Positions 1-8,613 of a stretch of DNA of 64,000 nucleotides are shown one piece after another (within the stretch, counting starts at the first letter, position 1; each line of letters begins with the position of its first letter). A program made the position numbers and the translations under genes. This DNA is from Prevotella sp. (lineage in GTDB: Bacteria > Bacteroidota > Bacteroidia > Bacteroidales > Dysgonomonadaceae). Where the stretch lies: contig JAITVV010000017.1 in the NCBI GenBank assembly GCA_031285625.1, positions 62,001-126,000 of the forward strand. The letters are read 5' to 3'. The notes under the pieces were generated by a model that saw only the letters and a list, made by a program, of their open reading frames with translations, searched no databases and was not told the DNA's origin.

Positions 1-1
1 T

Positions 2-949
2 AGCCTGTATAATACAATTCCGGGCGAATGTAAGATCATTGATATGCCATCTACGGCAGACCTGATGAAAAGCATTAAGAACGAAACCGAGATACAAGGT
101 TTTCGTAATGCAATGGAACGTGATGGTATTGCATTAGTACACTTTCTTATGTGGCTTGAAAAAGCTGTACCGAATGGAAATGTAACTGAGATCATGATCC
201 CTGAAAAGCTGGTAGAATATCGTAGTCAACAAAAAAACTTTGTAGGCGAGAGTTTTGATACAATATCCGGCTATGGCCCTAATGGAGCCATTGTTCATTA
301 TCACGTTACAGCAGAGAGCTCACTTCCTGTAAGACCTGAAGGATTCTTATTGGTGGACTCGGGAGCGCAATACTTCGACGGGACAACAGATATTACCCGT
401 ACTATTGCTGTAGGCCCTTTGACAGATCAGATGAAGAAAGATTATACTATGGTTTTGAAAGGCCATATCGATTTGGCAACGGCAATCTACCCACAAGGCA
501 CCAGAGGCAGCCAGCTTGATATACTGGCCCGAAAAGCATTATGGGATGAAGGTCTAAACTATTTGCATGGTACAGGACACGGCATAGGTCACTTCCTGAA
601 TGTGCATGAAGGGCCTCAGAACATAAGGATGAACGAGAACCCCACAACATTGCAGATAGGTATGGTAACATCTAACGAACCGGGCATTTACAGAGCCGGG
701 CAATATGGTATCCGCATAGAAAACCTGATAAAAACAAAACATGAAACCACAACCGAGTTTGGAGATTTTTATTCATTCGAAACCCTTACTCTTTGTCCGA
801 TAGATACTACTCCTATTATAAAAGAGATGTTGACAGAAAAAGAAATCACATGGTTTAATGAATATCACAAATATGTATATGATCGTCTTTCCCCTCTATT
901 GACTGACGACGCAAAACAATGGTTAAAAGAAAAGACAAATGAAATTTAA
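2..949 (+). CDS. Xaa-Pro aminopeptidase (M24 family), 5' truncated by window edge
   Basis: Metallopeptidase that removes an N-terminal residue preceding proline. The reading frame is open from base 2, so the Met at base 44 is internal and the N-terminal part of the protein lies outside the window. All five dinuclear metal ligands of the M24 pita-bread fold are visible, numbered from the Met at base 44: D105 and D116 in VDSGAQYFDGTTDITRT, H179 in GTGHGIGH, E212 in NEPGIY and E246 in FETLTL. HYHVT near residue 85 supplies substrate-site histidines. No signal peptide can be judged because the start is missing. It overlaps the following secreted thioredoxin-like gene by 11 bases, which suggests co-transcription. 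The enzyme should be active; M24 family assignment is firm and the Xaa-Pro specificity is by family. Confidence 0.93.
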   Translation, partial: SLYNTIPGECKIIDMPSTADLMKSIKNETEIQGFRNAMERDGIALVHFLMWLEKAVPNGNVTEIMIPEKLVEYRSQQKNFVGESFDTISGYGPNGAIVHYHVTAESSLPVRPEGFLLVDSGAQYFDGTTDITRTIAVGPLTDQMKKDYTMVLKGHIDLATAIYPQGTRGSQLDILARKALWDEGLNYLHGTGHGIGHFLNVHEGPQNIRMNENPTTLQIGMVTSNEPGIYRAGQYGIRIENLIKTKHETTTEFGDFYSFETLTLCPIDTTPIIKEMLTEKEITWFNEYHKYVYDRLSPLLTDDAKQWLKEKTNEI

Positions 950-2354
950 AGCAGTTATTATACTAATGAGCCTCCTCTTCATATCTGAAATGGAGGCTCA
1001 AAATATTCAGGGTACAGATAATGGGTTTAATCTTGAAGTAACCTACCCGGGACAAGAAGGTAAAAAAATATACTTTGGGCAATACTGGAGAGGTAGCACA
1101 TACGCCCGCGACTCGGTAAAAGTGTCTGCAAGTGGCAAAGCTGTATTCTCTTCTAAAGAAAAGTATCCTGAAGGACAATACTTTATATATATAGCACCAG
1201 ACCTGAGGACTGATCTGCTAATTGGTAATGAACAAAGTAAAATACAAATAAATATCAATAGTCAGGATTATTTAAAGAGCAGCGTTTCGGGAAGTAACGA
1301 TACAAGATTATTGTGGAGTTATATGAACAAGGTTAATGAAAATGAAAGAATCATTGAAGCATTAAATGACCAGTTAGCCGACCCTAAAACTTCTTCGCAA
1401 AAGAAAGCCAGCCTTCAAAAAGAGATAGCAAAAGAAGAGGAACTGGCAGAAGCTTATATTGAAAGCCTTTTAAAAGAGAATAAAACGAGCTGGTTTACTA
1501 CCTTCCTTAAAGGTATGACCTCGGTCAATCTGCCATACCCTAATCCTAAAACAGAAAAAGAGTTTACGGATAATAAGAATTTTGGGAAAGCTCATTATTT
1601 TGATAATATAAATCTCACTGACCCTCGCTTGTGGCGAACAAACTATATGACCAGTTATATTGATACATACATGCGTCAATGGGTTGAACCGATTCCGGAT
1701 TCTTTAGCAATTGCAGCAAGTAAGTTAGTCGCAAAAACAAAAAGTAATGAAGCTTGTTTTAAAGAAATGCTGTCCTATATGGTGAATATGTCAACAACCA
1801 GTGACAGAATGGGAGACGAAAATATCTGGGCAAAGCTTTGCGAAGAATATATCTTTGATAAAAAACTTAAGTGGATCGACAGCATTCAGATGTCAGGCTT
1901 GCAATACATGTACGAGCATATAAAAAACAACCGGATAGGCATGAGAGCCCGTAATATAAAGCTCACATCAATGGATGGAAAAACAATAGAGACAAACGAT
2001 ATACAGGCCGAGTATCTTATGATATATTTTTATGGTCACGACTGTCATTATTGTTTAGAGGAGACACCGCGTATATACAATGATATATATCTTAAATACA
2101 AAGACAAAGGTCTGCAAGTAGTGGCTATCGATATTAAAGGAAGCGATAAAAAAGAATGGGAAAAATTTGTTAAAGATAATAAGATGACCGGCTGGATAAA
2201 TGCAGCTGACCCGAATAATAAATCACAATACTGGATGAATTATGACACCTCATATATTCCGTCGGTATTTGTGCTGGACAAAAACAAAAAAATAATAGCA
2301 AAGAAAATAGATTCCGAAGCACTGAAACATGTTTTCGATCATTATATTAAATAA
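939..2354 (+). CDS. Secreted TlpA-like thiol-disulfide protein (DUF5106/thioredoxin fold)
   Basis: Exported 471-residue protein with a signal peptide (residues 1-20, cleavage after EMEAQ). The N-terminal third is beta-rich and resembles the DUF4369-type domain; a helical middle (about 120-330) resembles DUF5106; the C-terminal part (about 335-471) is a thioredoxin fold. The redox motif is C369-H-Y-C372 in GHDCHYCLEETP, followed by the expected VVAIDIKG strand and a cis-Pro context, SYIPSVFVLD. Such proteins are common periplasmic or outer-membrane-associated disulfide reductases in Bacteroidales, with unknown partners. The start lies within the end of the aminopeptidase gene, and the stop is only three bases before the next gene, so it sits in the middle of an operon. 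N-terminal domain names are tentative; the thioredoxin domain is secure. Confidence 0.85.
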   Translation: MKFKAVIILMSLLFISEMEAQNIQGTDNGFNLEVTYPGQEGKKIYFGQYWRGSTYARDSVKVSASGKAVFSSKEKYPEGQYFIYIAPDLRTDLLIGNEQSKIQININSQDYLKSSVSGSNDTRLLWSYMNKVNENERIIEALNDQLADPKTSSQKKASLQKEIAKEEELAEAYIESLLKENKTSWFTTFLKGMTSVNLPYPNPKTEKEFTDNKNFGKAHYFDNINLTDPRLWRTNYMTSYIDTYMRQWVEPIPDSLAIAASKLVAKTKSNEACFKEMLSYMVNMSTTSDRMGDENIWAKLCEEYIFDKKLKWIDSIQMSGLQYMYEHIKNNRIGMRARNIKLTSMDGKTIETNDIQAEYLMIYFYGHDCHYCLEETPRIYNDIYLKYKDKGLQVVAIDIKGSDKKEWEKFVKDNKMTGWINAADPNNKSQYWMNYDTSYIPSVFVLDKNKKIIAKKIDSEALKHVFDHYIK

Positions 2355-2357
2355 AAA

Positions 2358-2882
2358 ATGGCATTAATAAAAGAAGTCAGAGGGTTTATCCCCGAGATTG
2401 GAGATAATACATACATGGCCGAAAATGCAACGATTATCGGCGATGTAGTGATAGGTAAAGATTGCAGTATCTGGTTTAACACTGTCCTTCGTGGCGATGT
2501 AAACTCAATACGGATAGGAAATAGAGTAAATATACAGGACGGAAGCGTACTACACACATTATATCAAAAATCGGTAGTAGAAATCGGCGACGATGTTTCT
2601 ATAGGCCACAATGTAGTAGTACATGGTGCAAAGATCGAAAATGGAGCATTAATCGGTATGGGAGCTATCGTGCTTGACCATGCCGTAATTGGAGAAGGTG
2701 CTATTATTGCTGCCGGCTCCGTTGTGTTAAGTGGCACGCAGGTCGAACCTGGAAGCATATATGCAGGTGTTCCTGCTAAATTTGTCAAAAAAGTGGATCC
2801 CGACCAAGCTAAAGAAATGAATCAGAAGATAGCTAAAAACTATCTGATGTACTCCGGCTGGTTTAAAGAAGACGAAGAATAG
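2358..2882 (+). CDS. Gamma-class carbonic anhydrase-like hexapeptide-repeat protein
   Basis: 174-residue left-handed beta-helix protein of the YrdA/PaaY/gamma-carbonic anhydrase group. Hexapeptide repeats run from about residue 12 to 145 (for example ATIIGDVVIGKDCSIWFNTV, then IGAGAI-like turns), with a short C-terminal helix. The three histidines expected to bind metal are seen in VLHTLY and in GHNVVVHGA. Length matches the family. It starts three bases after the stop of the TlpA-like gene. Members hydrate CO2 or act as CoA-related enzymes; exact activity cannot be read from sequence alone. Confidence 0.87.
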   Translation: MALIKEVRGFIPEIGDNTYMAENATIIGDVVIGKDCSIWFNTVLRGDVNSIRIGNRVNIQDGSVLHTLYQKSVVEIGDDVSIGHNVVVHGAKIENGALIGMGAIVLDHAVIGEGAIIAAGSVVLSGTQVEPGSIYAGVPAKFVKKVDPDQAKEMNQKIAKNYLMYSGWFKEDEE

Positions 2883-2886
2883 AACA

Positions 2887-3378
2887 TTGAAAGGCATCGT
2901 AATCAGGAGAATAAAAACAGATGAACTTCATTTTCTTGAAGGTATGCTGTATGAAGCTATTTATCAGCCGGAAAGTGAAACACTTCTCCCTCGTGAAATA
3001 ATAAAAACTCCTGAAATAGATGTTTTCATAAACAATTTTGGCAAACAACAGGATGATCATTGTTTAGTTGCAGATCTGAACGGGAAAATCATTGGGGCTG
3101 TATGGGTCAGGATTTTATCCGGTAAGATAAAAGGCTATGGTAACATTGATAATGAAACTCCCGAATTTGCTATCTCCTTATTTCAGGAATACCGGAATAA
3201 AGGTTACGGAACGCAAATGATGAAGAAAATGATAGAGTATCTCATAGAGAAGGGATATAAACAAACGTCATTAAGTGTAGATAAAAATAATTATGCTGTA
3301 AGAATGTACCAAAAGCTAGGATTTGAAACCATTCAGGAGAATGAGCATGATTACATAATGTTATTAAAACTAAGGTGA
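2887..3378 (+). CDS. GNAT family N-acetyltransferase (TTG start)
   Basis: 163-residue GNAT acetyltransferase. The acetyl-CoA-binding motif A is FQEYRNKGYGTQMMKKM (about residues 97-113), followed by the usual TSLSVDKNNYAVRMYQKLGF stretch. It starts four bases after the preceding stop with TTG; the next in-frame ATG (about base 2944) would delete the first beta strand, IVIRRIKTDEL, so the TTG start is preferred. The substrate is unknown. It lies in a tight same-strand run with the gamma carbonic anhydrase and a nitroreductase. Confidence 0.85.
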   Translation: MKGIVIRRIKTDELHFLEGMLYEAIYQPESETLLPREIIKTPEIDVFINNFGKQQDDHCLVADLNGKIIGAVWVRILSGKIKGYGNIDNETPEFAISLFQEYRNKGYGTQMMKKMIEYLIEKGYKQTSLSVDKNNYAVRMYQKLGFETIQENEHDYIMLLKLR

Positions 3379-3382
3379 AAAT

Positions 3383-4012
3383 ATGAATTTAATAGAAGAC
3401 CTGAATTGGCGGCATGCCTGTAAAGGGATGAATGGGACCAAGGTTCCACAAGAGAAAATAAACAGAATACTGGAAGCGGTCAACCTCGCTCCTACCTCAC
3501 TTGGCATGCAAGCATTTAAAGTGTTAGTAATAGAGAACAAAGAGCTTAAAGAGCAAATATATAAAGAAGCATGTCAACAGCAACCGATAACAGAATGCTC
3601 CCACCTGCTGGTATTCGCCTCCTATACAGAAATAACAGACAGATATCTGGATGAATATTTTTCTTTAATAGAGCGAAAACGAAATCCGGGTAAAGAGTGG
3701 TGTGACAAGTACAGGAAAAAGATCGAATTCTTCATGGAAAAGAATTATAATAATCTGGAGGGCTGGTTGGCAAAGCAAACCTACATAGCTTTAGGTATAG
3801 CATGTACCGTTGCAGCTAACGAACGTGTAGATTCAGTACCGATTGAAGGCTTTGACAAAGAGGCGTTGAATCGCATTTTAAACCTCCCGGACAAGCACCT
3901 TTCAGCCACCTTCATCTTACCACTGGGCTACAAAGATCCGGCACAAGACTGGATGAATAATCAACCTAAAGTACGAAAAGAACTGAATGACCTGATAGAA
4001 GTGATCAGGTAA
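3383..4012 (+). CDS. Nitroreductase family NAD(P)H-dependent FMN oxidoreductase
   Basis: 209-residue protein of the NfsB/YdgI-like nitroreductase family. The N-terminal region NLIEDLNWRHACKGMNG and the FMN-site pattern APTSLGMQAFKVLV (about residues 36-49) are diagnostic, with the C-terminal HLSATFILPLGY strand also typical. It would use FMN and NAD(P)H to reduce nitro compounds, quinones or similar; the physiological substrate is unknown. Only four bases separate it from the GNAT gene, so it is the last gene of the run that begins at the left edge of the window. Confidence 0.87.
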   Translation: MNLIEDLNWRHACKGMNGTKVPQEKINRILEAVNLAPTSLGMQAFKVLVIENKELKEQIYKEACQQQPITECSHLLVFASYTEITDRYLDEYFSLIERKRNPGKEWCDKYRKKIEFFMEKNYNNLEGWLAKQTYIALGIACTVAANERVDSVPIEGFDKEALNRILNLPDKHLSATFILPLGYKDPAQDWMNNQPKVRKELNDLIEVIR

Positions 4013-4057
4013 GGTTTGAGCTGGATATTTATCTATTATATAAGAACATTAACAATA

Positions 4058-4117
4058 AAAAAGGGAACAAAGTGACAGAATAAAATGAACAGAAAGCTGT
4101 TACCTTTGTTACTTTTT
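4058..4117 (+). repeat. Dispersed palindromic intergenic repeat, copy 1
   Basis: Left arm 4058-4078 and right arm 4097-4117 are complementary at 18 of 21 positions around an 18-base loop. The right arm contains the tandem GTTACCTTT GTTACTTTTT. Four related copies occur at 8418, 30939, 31124 and 58725. The TACCTTTG inside the right arm also fits the -7 box TAnnTTTG, 18 bases before the next gene, so this copy may double as its promoter. Confidence 0.7.
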
Positions 4118-4124
4118 ATAAAAT

Positions 4125-4424
4125 ATGGCAGGAGAAAAAGGGGATAGCAATCTGGCGAATAACTCTATTGGATGGGTTATTATTGTATTGAATCTACTTT
4201 GGCTATATAGTACTATTCATCGTTTTTACGATCAAAACTTTGGTAGTATCCTTTATATTTTCTTAATTCCGAACTGGATACTGATTATAAATATAATTTG
4301 CGGATTCGTTGGAATCTTCTTAGCAGCAAAGCTAATCAGAAAGAAAATAAGTGCATGGACTGCCCTACCTGTCAATTTTGGATTGTTTTGTCTCTGTATA
4401 TTGATTGAATGCTTAATAATATAA
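4125..4424 (+). CDS. Small hypothetical membrane protein
   Basis: 99 residues with three hydrophobic segments at about 14-29, 41-66 and 76-97. The N-terminus MAGEKGDSNLANN is polar. I do not recognise a family. It stands alone between the nitroreductase gene and ppk2, directly behind a dispersed palindromic repeat. Codon use looks like its neighbours. It is probably an inner-membrane protein; no function is offered. Confidence 0.65.
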   Translation: MAGEKGDSNLANNSIGWVIIVLNLLWLYSTIHRFYDQNFGSILYIFLIPNWILIINIICGFVGIFLAAKLIRKKISAWTALPVNFGLFCLCILIECLII

Positions 4425-4445
4425 TAGAACTAAAAATAAATAATT

Positions 4446-5417
4446 ATGAAAAAAGAAGTTCTAAAAAAGATGCTTGCGAAACCCGGAGAGAAACACAAAG
4501 TCTCTGAGTTTGATACAAATTATACTGCCGGATTAAAAAAAGAAGAGGGTGTACAGCTACTAGAAGAAAACAGAGAGCAATTAGCCAAACTACAGGATAA
4601 ACTATATGCTCAGGATCGTTACTCCATTTTGATTATATTCCAGGCAATGGATGCTGCTGGAAAAGACGGCACTGTCAAACATGTAATGTCAGGTATTAAT
4701 CCGCAGGGTTGTCAGGTTTTCTCATTCAAGCAGCCATCTGCTGAAGAACTGGATCATGATTATTTGTGGCGTATATACAAATGTCTTCCTGAACGTGGCA
4801 GAATAGGTATCTTTAACAGATCGCACTACGAAGATGTATTGGTAGCGAAGGTTCATCCATCAATCGTATTGAACGGCAAATTACCGAATATCAACACCGT
4901 AGAGGATATTGATGATAAGTTCTGGAAGAACCGTTACAGGCAGATCAATGATATGGAAAGGCATCTGACCGAAAATGGCACTATTATATTAAAGTTCTTT
5001 CTTAATGTTTCACATGATGAACAGGAAAAACGCTTTCTGGCTAGGCTCGATGATGAAGCTAAAAACTGGAAGTTTTCAGCATCTGACCTCAAAGAACGTT
5101 CATACTGGGACAATTACATGGAAGCATATTCGGATATGCTCACTCATACGTCTACAAGTGAAGCGCCTTGGCATGTAATCCCTGCTGATAATAAATGGTT
5201 TATGCGATATGCTGTCGGACAAATCATTTGTGACAAGATGGAGGAGTTAAAATTAAATTATCCGGTACTCTCCGAAGCAGCAAAAGTTGAGTTGGATGCT
5301 ACAAAGAAAGCGCTAGCCAATACTGCACAGCCAGAGGTAAAAGAAAAGAAATCAAAGAAATCAGAGAAAGAGAAATCAGGTAAGACGGATAAAAAAGAAA
5401 AGAAAAACAAGAAATAA
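4446..5417 (+). CDS. ppk2: Polyphosphate kinase 2 family protein (PPK2)
   Basis: 323-residue PPK2 enzyme, which transfers phosphate between polyphosphate and nucleotides. Walker A is AAGKDG (residues 70-75), the lid/Walker B region is GIFNRSHYED (121-130), and the middle carries KFFLNVSHDEQEKRF and the tryptophan-rich KERSYWDNYMEAYSDML stretch typical of the family. The catalytic core ends near residue 290. The last 30 residues are almost only Lys, Glu and Ser, an extension that is not needed for the fold and could bind polyphosphate or acidic partners. Class (AMP- or ADP-phosphorylating) cannot be decided here. A strong hairpin terminator follows. Start at ATG, with an A-rich upstream region. 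Confidence 0.9.
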   Translation: MKKEVLKKMLAKPGEKHKVSEFDTNYTAGLKKEEGVQLLEENREQLAKLQDKLYAQDRYSILIIFQAMDAAGKDGTVKHVMSGINPQGCQVFSFKQPSAEELDHDYLWRIYKCLPERGRIGIFNRSHYEDVLVAKVHPSIVLNGKLPNINTVEDIDDKFWKNRYRQINDMERHLTENGTIILKFFLNVSHDEQEKRFLARLDDEAKNWKFSASDLKERSYWDNYMEAYSDMLTHTSTSEAPWHVIPADNKWFMRYAVGQIICDKMEELKLNYPVLSEAAKVELDATKKALANTAQPEVKEKKSKKSEKEKSGKTDKKEKKNKK

Positions 5418-5431
5418 CTTAAAAATAAGAA

Positions 5432-5459
5432 AGCAGCACTGATATAGTGCTGCTTTTAT
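5432..5459. terminator. Bidirectional terminator between ppk2 and corA
   Basis: Nine-base perfect stem AGCAGCACT (5432-5440) and AGTGCTGCT (5446-5454) with a five-base loop, followed by TTTTATTT. The two flanking genes converge here. Confidence 0.85.
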
Positions 5460-5465
5460 TTATAG

Positions 5466-6410
5466 TCACAACCATTTATTCCTCTTAAAATAGATCAGGA
5501 TAAGAGCAACAGCAGCTACCATAAGCCCCAGCGAAAACTCGTATCCGTATTCCCACCTCAACTCAGGCATATCTCCAAAGTTCATACCATAGATACTGGC
5601 AATAAGTGTAGGCGGCATAAATATCACCGATATTACAGTAAACATCTTGATGATCTTATTTTGCTCAATGTTTACAAACCCGAGGAAAGTATCCTGTAAA
5701 TAATCGAGCCGGTCAAAACTGAACCGTATATGTTCGAGCAGGGAGTTTATATCTTTAACCAGAATAGTGATTCTACCATGTAGTTCTCTTGGGATCAGCT
5801 CACTCTTCAACATACTAGACACCGCACGTTGCTTATCTATAATATTCTCCCGGAGCATCATCGTCTTTTCCTGCAAATCCTTGATCTCCATCAAAAGCTC
5901 TTCGTCAGCTTCTTTTATACTGATGCTATTACTCAGTGAGGTAATTTGCTGTGTCACCCGCTCTATCATATCCGCATCTATTTCAACCCGTGTTTCCAAT
6001 ATTGCAACAAACACATGATAACCTGTAGGATACATCTTGGGATTGGCGGATATCTTCTTTATTGTCTCATGAAAAGACGACAGGTCTTCGCTACGAACGG
6101 TTATAAGTATATTATTCTTGAGTATGAATGAAACAGGTTCCTTTTCAAAATTACCAAGAAGGAAGTTTGAATTTACAACCAAAGAATCGGCTGTTTCCAT
6201 ATACCTGGCCGACATCTCAATTTCAACCATTTCTTCCTCTTCCTGAATATAGATCTTAAGATAATCTTCCAGTTCATTCTCGATCTCCTCATCTACATTG
6301 TTAAGGTCGATCCAGAGAAAGTTTTTGATAGGTGTGGTTTTCAAAAACTCAATGCTACGGCTCATTCTTATAGCATTGTCTTTATGATAGAATAGTTTTA
6401 CTTCTGACAT
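5466..6410 (-). CDS. corA: Magnesium/cobalt transporter CorA
   Basis: 314-residue divalent cation channel. The large cytosolic N-terminal domain is followed by two C-terminal membrane helices (about 255-275 and 290-308), with the diagnostic YGMN motif just after the first helix, in ASIYGMNFGDMPE. Length and helix arrangement match CorA. It is 37 bases downstream of rsmA on the same strand, so the pair is probably one transcript from the promoter upstream of rsmA. Confidence 0.94.
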   Translation of the reverse strand: MSEVKLFYHKDNAIRMSRSIEFLKTTPIKNFLWIDLNNVDEEIENELEDYLKIYIQEEEEMVEIEMSARYMETADSLVVNSNFLLGNFEKEPVSFILKNNILITVRSEDLSSFHETIKKISANPKMYPTGYHVFVAILETRVEIDADMIERVTQQITSLSNSISIKEADEELLMEIKDLQEKTMMLRENIIDKQRAVSSMLKSELIPRELHGRITILVKDINSLLEHIRFSFDRLDYLQDTFLGFVNIEQNKIIKMFTVISVIFMPPTLIASIYGMNFGDMPELRWEYGYEFSLGLMVAAVALILIYFKRNKWL

Positions 6411-6447
6411 GAGCTCTTTAATTAAAATGTACGACTCCTATTTCTTC

Positions 6448-7239
6448 TCACTTACCACTCCCGGGCAGAAAGGCTGCTACAATATTAGTCAGCTCTTCAA
6501 AATCTGCAACCGAGAGCCGCTCGGGTCGTTCATCAAAGATGCGATCTGAATATGCTTCACAGTCTTTTCCGAGCAACGGCTTCATCGAATTCCTCAGTGT
6601 TTTTCGTCTTTGGTTGAATCCGGTTTTCACAACCGTCTTAAATAGTTTTTCGTCACAGTTCAATTGCTTCCTATTATTCCGAGTTAGCTTTATTACTGCA
6701 GATTTCACTCTCGGAGGAGGATCGAATACCTTCTCACTTACTGTAAAAAGATATTCTATATCGTACCATGCCTGAAGCAGTACACTTAGTATACCATATG
6801 TCTTACCTCCCGGCTTAGAAGCTATCCGTTCAGCCACCTCTTTTTGCAACATTCCGGAACAACATGGTATCCTGTCTTTATATTCCAATACCTTGAAGAA
6901 TATCTGGGAAGATATATTATATGGATAGTTTCCTATTACACAAAATTTATCTTCGTAGATATCCGAAAGATCGAGGCGCAGAAAATCAGCTTCTATAATA
7001 TGTCCTCGCAAAGAAGGATAATGCTCGTTCAGATATGGCACAGAATCTCTGTCAAGTTCCACCACGGTCAATTCTTTTTCTTTTTCGATCAGAAACTGGG
7101 TTAGCACTCCCATCCCCGGACCTACTTCAATAACCGGTACATCCTGAAAATCATCAAGAGTATCGGCTATCCGACGAGCTATATCCAGATCTTTAAGGAA
7201 ATGTTGCCCTAAGAATTTCTTTGGTCTAACTACTGCCAT
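6448..7239 (-). CDS. rsmA: 16S rRNA (adenine1518-N6/adenine1519-N6)-dimethyltransferase RsmA
   Basis: 263-residue KsgA/RsmA enzyme that dimethylates two adjacent adenines in the 3' hairpin of 16S rRNA. The start KKFLGQHFLKD, the SAM-binding motif VIEVGPGMGVLTQFL, the catalytic NYPYNISSQ (an N-x-P-Y motif) and the C-terminal KTGFNQRRKTLRNSM are all present. It is the first gene of an apparent rsmA-corA operon, with a TACCTTTG box on the minus strand 30 bases before the start codon. Confidence 0.96.
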   Translation of the reverse strand: MAVVRPKKFLGQHFLKDLDIARRIADTLDDFQDVPVIEVGPGMGVLTQFLIEKEKELTVVELDRDSVPYLNEHYPSLRGHIIEADFLRLDLSDIYEDKFCVIGNYPYNISSQIFFKVLEYKDRIPCCSGMLQKEVAERIASKPGGKTYGILSVLLQAWYDIEYLFTVSEKVFDPPPRVKSAVIKLTRNNRKQLNCDEKLFKTVVKTGFNQRRKTLRNSMKPLLGKDCEAYSDRIFDERPERLSVADFEELTNIVAAFLPGSGK

Positions 7240-7254
7240 ACTTATAATTATGAT

Positions 7255-7262
7255 TATATTTG
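7255..7262 (+). promoter_or_regulatory. -7 box TATATTTG, candidate promoter of the flippase-like gene
   Basis: Matches the Bacteroidota -7 consensus TAnnTTTG, 84 bases upstream of the ATG at 7346. No clear -33 TTTG at the right distance was found. Confidence 0.4.
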
Positions 7263-7268
7263 CAGCGG

Positions 7269-7276
7269 CAAAGGTA
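7269..7276 (-). promoter_or_regulatory. -7 box TACCTTTG, candidate rsmA promoter
   Basis: On the minus strand this reads TACCTTTG, 30 bases upstream of the rsmA start at 7239. The two opposed boxes in this 106-base gap would drive divergent transcription. Confidence 0.5.
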
Positions 7277-7345
7277 GTGTTTTATTGCATAAAACTGGTC
7301 TTGTGAGAGAACCTTTATTTTGAAACTACGATATAAAAATAGAGA

Positions 7346-8356
7346 ATGGAAGAAAAAAATGAAGTAGCGACATCGAAAAAAAGCTCTTTATTAAACAAAC
7401 TTATAAAAGTCGTTTTACCTCTGGGACTAGGTATTGCGATTATATATTATCTCATTAGTAAAATAGATCCTAGGGAGCTCTGGGAAGTGCTCAAAGATGC
7501 CAATTGGCCCATTTTGCTGTTCTCCCTTTTATTCGGACTATTAGGAAATACAATCAGAGGATACCGTTGGCAATTATTCATAAAGCCGTTAGGTTATAAT
7601 CCTAAAGTTTCAATGTTGAATTATGCCATATATGGAGGCTATGCTGTAAACTTTGCTCTTCCGCGTGCAGGTGAAATCTGGCGATGTGGCGTACTGGCCA
7701 AAGAAGAGGATATACCTTTTACCAAATTATTTGGTACGATGATACTCGACCGTATATTTGATACCCTTACAGTTTTTACCATCTCACTGATTGCATTCTT
7801 GTTTAACATGCAATTCTTCCTGACCCAACTGCAGCAAAGTCAGGGTACGTTTGACACTGTACTTTCAGTATTAAAATCTCCACTCCTATATATTGCCATA
7901 GGTGCGGCAATAATCACAACTTATATTGTATTCAAGTACTTTAAGGAAAATGTTGTCGTACGCAAAATAAAAGACTTCCTAGCAGGAATGAGCAGAGATA
8001 TGAAGTCTATATGGCAGATGAAAACCAAAGGTAGATTGTTTTTATATACTATTGGTATCTGGGGCTCATATTTCTGTTATTTTTACATTACATTCTTCGC
8101 TTTTGACTTTACTACAAACCTTGGTATAACAGCCGGATTGATTGCATTTGCCCTAAGCAGCATCAGCATGGGAGTTCCTTCAAATGGAGGTTTGGGTCCA
8201 TGGCAAATAGCCGTTATCGCTTCACTTAGCTTATATGGTGTGGATAAACTGCATGCAACCGCTTTTGCAACCGGAGTTTTTGCGGTGCAATCCATATGGG
8301 TTATACTTTGTGGATTGTTTGGTATAGCTATGCTAGCAATAAAGAAGCGTAAATAA
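7346..8356 (+). CDS. Lysylphosphatidylglycerol synthase TM region/UPF0104 family membrane protein (flippase-like)
   Basis: 336-residue polytopic membrane protein of the LPG_synthase_TM (YbhN-like) family. Seven to eight hydrophobic segments run from residue 20 to the C-terminus. Family marks include GNTIRGYRWQLFIKPLG, NFALPRAGEIWRCGVL and the late motif GVPSNGGLGPWQIAVIASL. There is no catalytic lysyltransferase domain, so it corresponds to the membrane-only flippase-like group. It is divergent from rsmA and ends with the basic tail KKRK. The substrate is unknown. Confidence 0.87.
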   Translation: MEEKNEVATSKKSSLLNKLIKVVLPLGLGIAIIYYLISKIDPRELWEVLKDANWPILLFSLLFGLLGNTIRGYRWQLFIKPLGYNPKVSMLNYAIYGGYAVNFALPRAGEIWRCGVLAKEEDIPFTKLFGTMILDRIFDTLTVFTISLIAFLFNMQFFLTQLQQSQGTFDTVLSVLKSPLLYIAIGAAIITTYIVFKYFKENVVVRKIKDFLAGMSRDMKSIWQMKTKGRLFLYTIGIWGSYFCYFYITFFAFDFTTNLGITAGLIAFALSSISMGVPSNGGLGPWQIAVIASLSLYGVDKLHATAFATGVFAVQSIWVILCGLFGIAMLAIKKRK

Positions 8357-8417
8357 CATCCTTTTTTACTACAATAATTATCTATTCATGGATAACATCC
8401 CTTAAATAGGGAAATAT

Positions 8418-8468
8418 AAAAGTAACATTTCAAAAACATAGGAAAAGGTGTCACTTTTGTCACTTTTT
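8418..8468 (+). repeat. Dispersed palindromic intergenic repeat, copy 2
   Basis: Contains AAAGTAACATTT near 8419 and the tandem GTCACTTTT GTCACTTTTT at 8450-8468, the same layout as the copies at 4058, 30939, 31124 and 58725. It lies about 145 bases upstream of pepD. Confidence 0.6.
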
Positions 8469-8573
8469 ATTGTGCAGACTAAGTCAGAAGCCATGCAAAA
8501 TCAGATTGTCAACAAATATTCAGAAATAATCTAAAAATATAACTTCATCTGATCAGCTTCATCCTTATTTTCC

Positions 8574-8581
8574 TATCTTTG
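8574..8581 (+). promoter_or_regulatory. -7 box TATCTTTG, candidate pepD promoter
   Basis: Exact TAnnTTTG match 32 bases upstream of the pepD ATG at 8614. The -33 element is not obvious. Confidence 0.5.
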
Positions 8582-8613
8582 TTACTATTCGTAAATTTTA
8601 AAACATAATTTTT

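Noticed and set aside
2887-2943. ATG near 2944 as start of the GNAT gene
   Set aside because: Would remove the first beta strand of the domain; the TTG at 2887 keeps it and fits the operon spacing.
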